From positions 1 through 6,482 of the forward strand of contig JACCSL010000732.1 in the NCBI GenBank assembly GCA_013812995.1: a stretch of DNA of 6,482 nucleotides, read 5' to 3'. A program made the position numbers and the translations under genes. Below, in pieces: positions 4,927 through 6,482 of the stretch. Source of the stretch: Ardenticatenales bacterium (GTDB lineage: Bacteria > Chloroflexota > Anaerolineae > Ardenticatenales > Ardenticatenaceae). The notes beneath the pieces were generated by a model. It had not been told where the DNA came from, searched no databases, and saw only the letters and a program-made list of their open reading frames with translations. Each line of letters starts with the position of its first letter. Position 1 is the first letter of the stretch.

Positions 4927-5697
4927 CTTAGTGCGGGGTTCAAGAGCGATGCGGAGCGCGAGAAATAAGGGGTAAAGCAGGGCGAGATAGAAAAGAATAT
5001 ACACTAAGGCCCGCAACCCTGGTTTGTCGGTGATAATAGCCCCTGAGACAAACCCAAAAAGAGCAAGCACCAAGAGTAACAGCATCGCCCGCGCTATCCG
5101 TTTGAGCCAGATGTCCCCTGATGATCCCCAAGGTTTCCCGCGCCAGTTCCACGTAACTCGTTTCCACCTGATTAGTGCCACGGTTACCGACAGCACAAGA
5201 AGCCCAATCATCCCCGGGACAATGCTCTCCATACCAAGGATGGTGGGTCCCAGAATCAGCAGCAGGGCGGCAAGAATCCACCACACACCCGCCCCCGTTG
5301 GTTGGGTCTGGGCGAGCGTCACCAGGAGCACCGTCAGCATCAGGGGAGCTCCTCCCCCAAAGCCAAACGGAATGAAGAACAGCACCGCCAGCGCGCGAGG
5401 CACATAGTGACGCCATCCCTGCCAACCGCGCCGCCGGGCAACGAAAGCAAGTCCTGTCCATGCCCCGAAGAGTGTTGCAACCAAGAGAATGATGGCAGTA
5501 CCGGAAAGGGAAAACTCAGGCCGGGTGGAGATCAGCCGCATCCAGAACCGCGCCGCTACCCCCCAGAGGAAACCAAGGGTTGCTCCCCCCAGAACCGCCT
5601 TCCATACCGAAGGGGAGCACTCGTTGGCATCAAAGCGAACCGTAGAAAGCCCGGATACTTGCTGGAGCATGGACCGGAGTGCATAGGCGCTATTCAC
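4915..5697 (-). CDS. Unrecognised integral membrane protein, about seven segments
   Basis: I do not recognise the family of this 260-residue protein. A soluble, slightly polar N-terminus (1-31) is followed by hydrophobic segments at roughly 33-55, 65-87, 100-130 (long, with FIPFGFGGGAPL at its centre), 138-155, 158-177, 203-222 and 228-250. A Trp/Arg-rich loop (178-200: RWKRVTWNWRGKPW) would face the cytoplasm by the positive-inside rule. The start is GTG 5697, supported by GGAGGA about seven bases upstream, inside the end of the glycosyltransferase gene. The two genes overlap by 8 bp, which indicates co-transcription and probably translational coupling. The context suggests a role with glycan or glycolipid assembly or export, but that is only inference. 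Its stop lies inside the response regulator gene, and no terminator is visible. Confidence 0.85.
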   Translation of the reverse strand: MNSAYALRSMLQQVSGLSTVRFDANECSPSVWKAVLGGATLGFLWGVAARFWMRLISTRPEFSLSGTAIILLVATLFGAWTGLAFVARRRGWQGWRHYVPRALAVLFFIPFGFGGGAPLMLTVLLVTLAQTQPTGAGVWWILAALLLILGPTILGMESIVPGMIGLLVLSVTVALIRWKRVTWNWRGKPWGSSGDIWLKRIARAMLLLLVLALFGFVSGAIITDKPGLRALVYILFYLALLYPLFLALRIALEPRTKSVN

Positions 5698-6482
5698 TTG
5701 AGGTTCCTCCGTGCTTCTGTTTTTGTTGGGTGGCGCGATAAATCTCCATAGCCTGGCGACCCAAGGCCGGAAAACTCAATCTCTCTTCAAAGAAGTGTCG
5801 GGCAGCGGCAGATTTCGGGGCCAGGGCTTCTTTTAAGGTCTCCACTGCCGTATGGAGTAGACTATTGCTATCCCCCACCGTCCAGAGTGCCCCCAAGCGT
5901 CCCTCATCTGTCATCATGCGGAATGAGGGAATGTCGGTGACGATGGGAACGACCCCGCAGGCCAGCGCCTCGACCAGAGCGTACCCACTCCCCTCATAGT
6001 GACTTCCAAGAACAAAGTAGTCGGCGCTGTTGTAATAAGACTCCAGAGCTGCGTGCGGCAACTGGCCCAGTAATGTCACGGCCTCTCGTAGCACTGTGCT
6101 TTGCGTTAGCCGCGCCTGCACCTGGGGAAGCAGGTCGTCTGTTCCATAGATTATGTACAGGCGAGCCCTCGGAACCTGGAGTAGCAGTTGCTCGAAGGCG
6201 GCCAATACGGTGAGCGGATCCTTGCGGGGAATCAGATGCCCCACCCAGAGGAAAACCGGCTCTCCATATAGCCCTGTTGCAGCGCGTGCGGAGGCGCGGG
6301 GTTGCCACTGGAACCCCGTCGAGCCTTCCATTATCTGAAAGACCCGCTCCTTTGAAGAGATATAGCCCTCCTCAATCCAGGGGTCTGCCAGCGCATGCGC
6401 GGCAAAGAGGAACGCATCGGTCGAGCGCAGCCCCCAGCGTTGCAGGGCACCACGCCATCCTGCGTAGGGTCGCTCGGCGTGG
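5690..6482 (-). CDS. Partial GT4-type glycosyltransferase, 5' end off the window
   Basis: The frame is open from the right edge for 263 residues to the stop at 5690-5692, so the N-terminal acceptor domain is mostly missing. The ATG at 6331 is internal: the 50 residues before it (with STDAFLFAAHAL and GYISSKERVFQI) read as the end of the N-terminal Rossmann domain. The C-terminal donor-binding domain of the Glycos_transf_1 family follows. It has FLWVGHLIPRKDPLTVLAAF (about 77-96 in this fragment), VTLLGQLPHAALESYYNSADYFVLGS (135-160) and the EX7E motif EGSGYALVE (163-171). The second half ends in a typical helical cap with a Gln/Lys-rich tail. Such enzymes are retaining and use nucleotide-sugar donors at the cytoplasmic side. 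The sugar and acceptor cannot be told from this. It forms an operon with the downstream membrane protein. Confidence 0.92.
   Translation of the reverse strand, partial: HAERPYAGWRGALQRWGLRSTDAFLFAAHALADPWIEEGYISSKERVFQIMEGSTGFQWQPRASARAATGLYGEPVFLWVGHLIPRKDPLTVLAAFEQLLLQVPRARLYIIYGTDDLLPQVQARLTQSTVLREAVTLLGQLPHAALESYYNSADYFVLGSHYEGSGYALVEALACGVVPIVTDIPSFRMMTDEGRLGALWTVGDSNSLLHTAVETLKEALAPKSAAARHFFEERLSFPALGRQAMEIYRATQQKQKHGGTSSE

Noticed and set aside
5024..5751. Plus-strand open frames opposite the membrane protein gene
   Set aside because: They are polar, Ser/Pro/Arg-rich shadows with no ribosome site or recognisable motif.

Overview
The window looks like ordinary bacterial chromosome of intermediate-to-high GC. 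It has Shine-Dalgarno-led genes, sigma70-like promoters and intrinsic terminators. A YfbK-type von Willebrand (VWA) lipoprotein, an orphan Roadblock/LC7 protein, a free-standing receiver protein and an acidic repeat-like lipoprotein together suggest a Chloroflexota genome, perhaps Anaerolineae or Chloroflexia. That placement is inferred from gene types and is not proven. There is no mobile element, CRISPR array, tRNA or rRNA that I can recognise.

Layout, left to right. (1) The 5' part of a lipoprotein gene runs leftward off the window (481 to 1). (2) A 262-bp AT-rich intergenic region holds divergent promoter candidates and two small palindromes. (3) A stand-alone infA (translation initiation factor IF-1, 744-965) is followed by an intrinsic terminator at 1017-1048. 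(4) A YihY/BrkB family membrane protein (1125-2156) converges, with a 12-bp gap, on (5) a Roadblock/LC7 gene (2543-2169, minus). (6) A regulatory region (2544-2743) separates the Roadblock gene from (7) a 536-residue VWA lipoprotein (2744-4354, plus), which ends at a 42-bp perfect palindrome acting as terminator. (8) A single-domain response regulator (4534-4926, plus) overlaps by 12 bp, tail to tail, with (9) a leftward two-gene operon: a partial GT4-type glycosyltransferase (6482 to 5690) and an unrecognised membrane protein of about seven segments (5697 to 4915) whose start overlaps the glycosyltransferase stop.

Functionally the genes are mostly independent transcription units. The two clear operon partners are the glycosyltransferase and the membrane protein, plausibly a surface glycan or glycolipid function. 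The Roadblock protein and the lone receiver are both signalling parts without partners in the window. I see no complete new multi-gene system. The most interesting parts are regulatory. The Roadblock leader contains a 21-codon ORF coupled to the gene by an ATGA overlap, plus two mutually exclusive hairpins. GTTGAC-type boxes are placed similarly relative to the -10 elements of the Roadblock and receiver genes.
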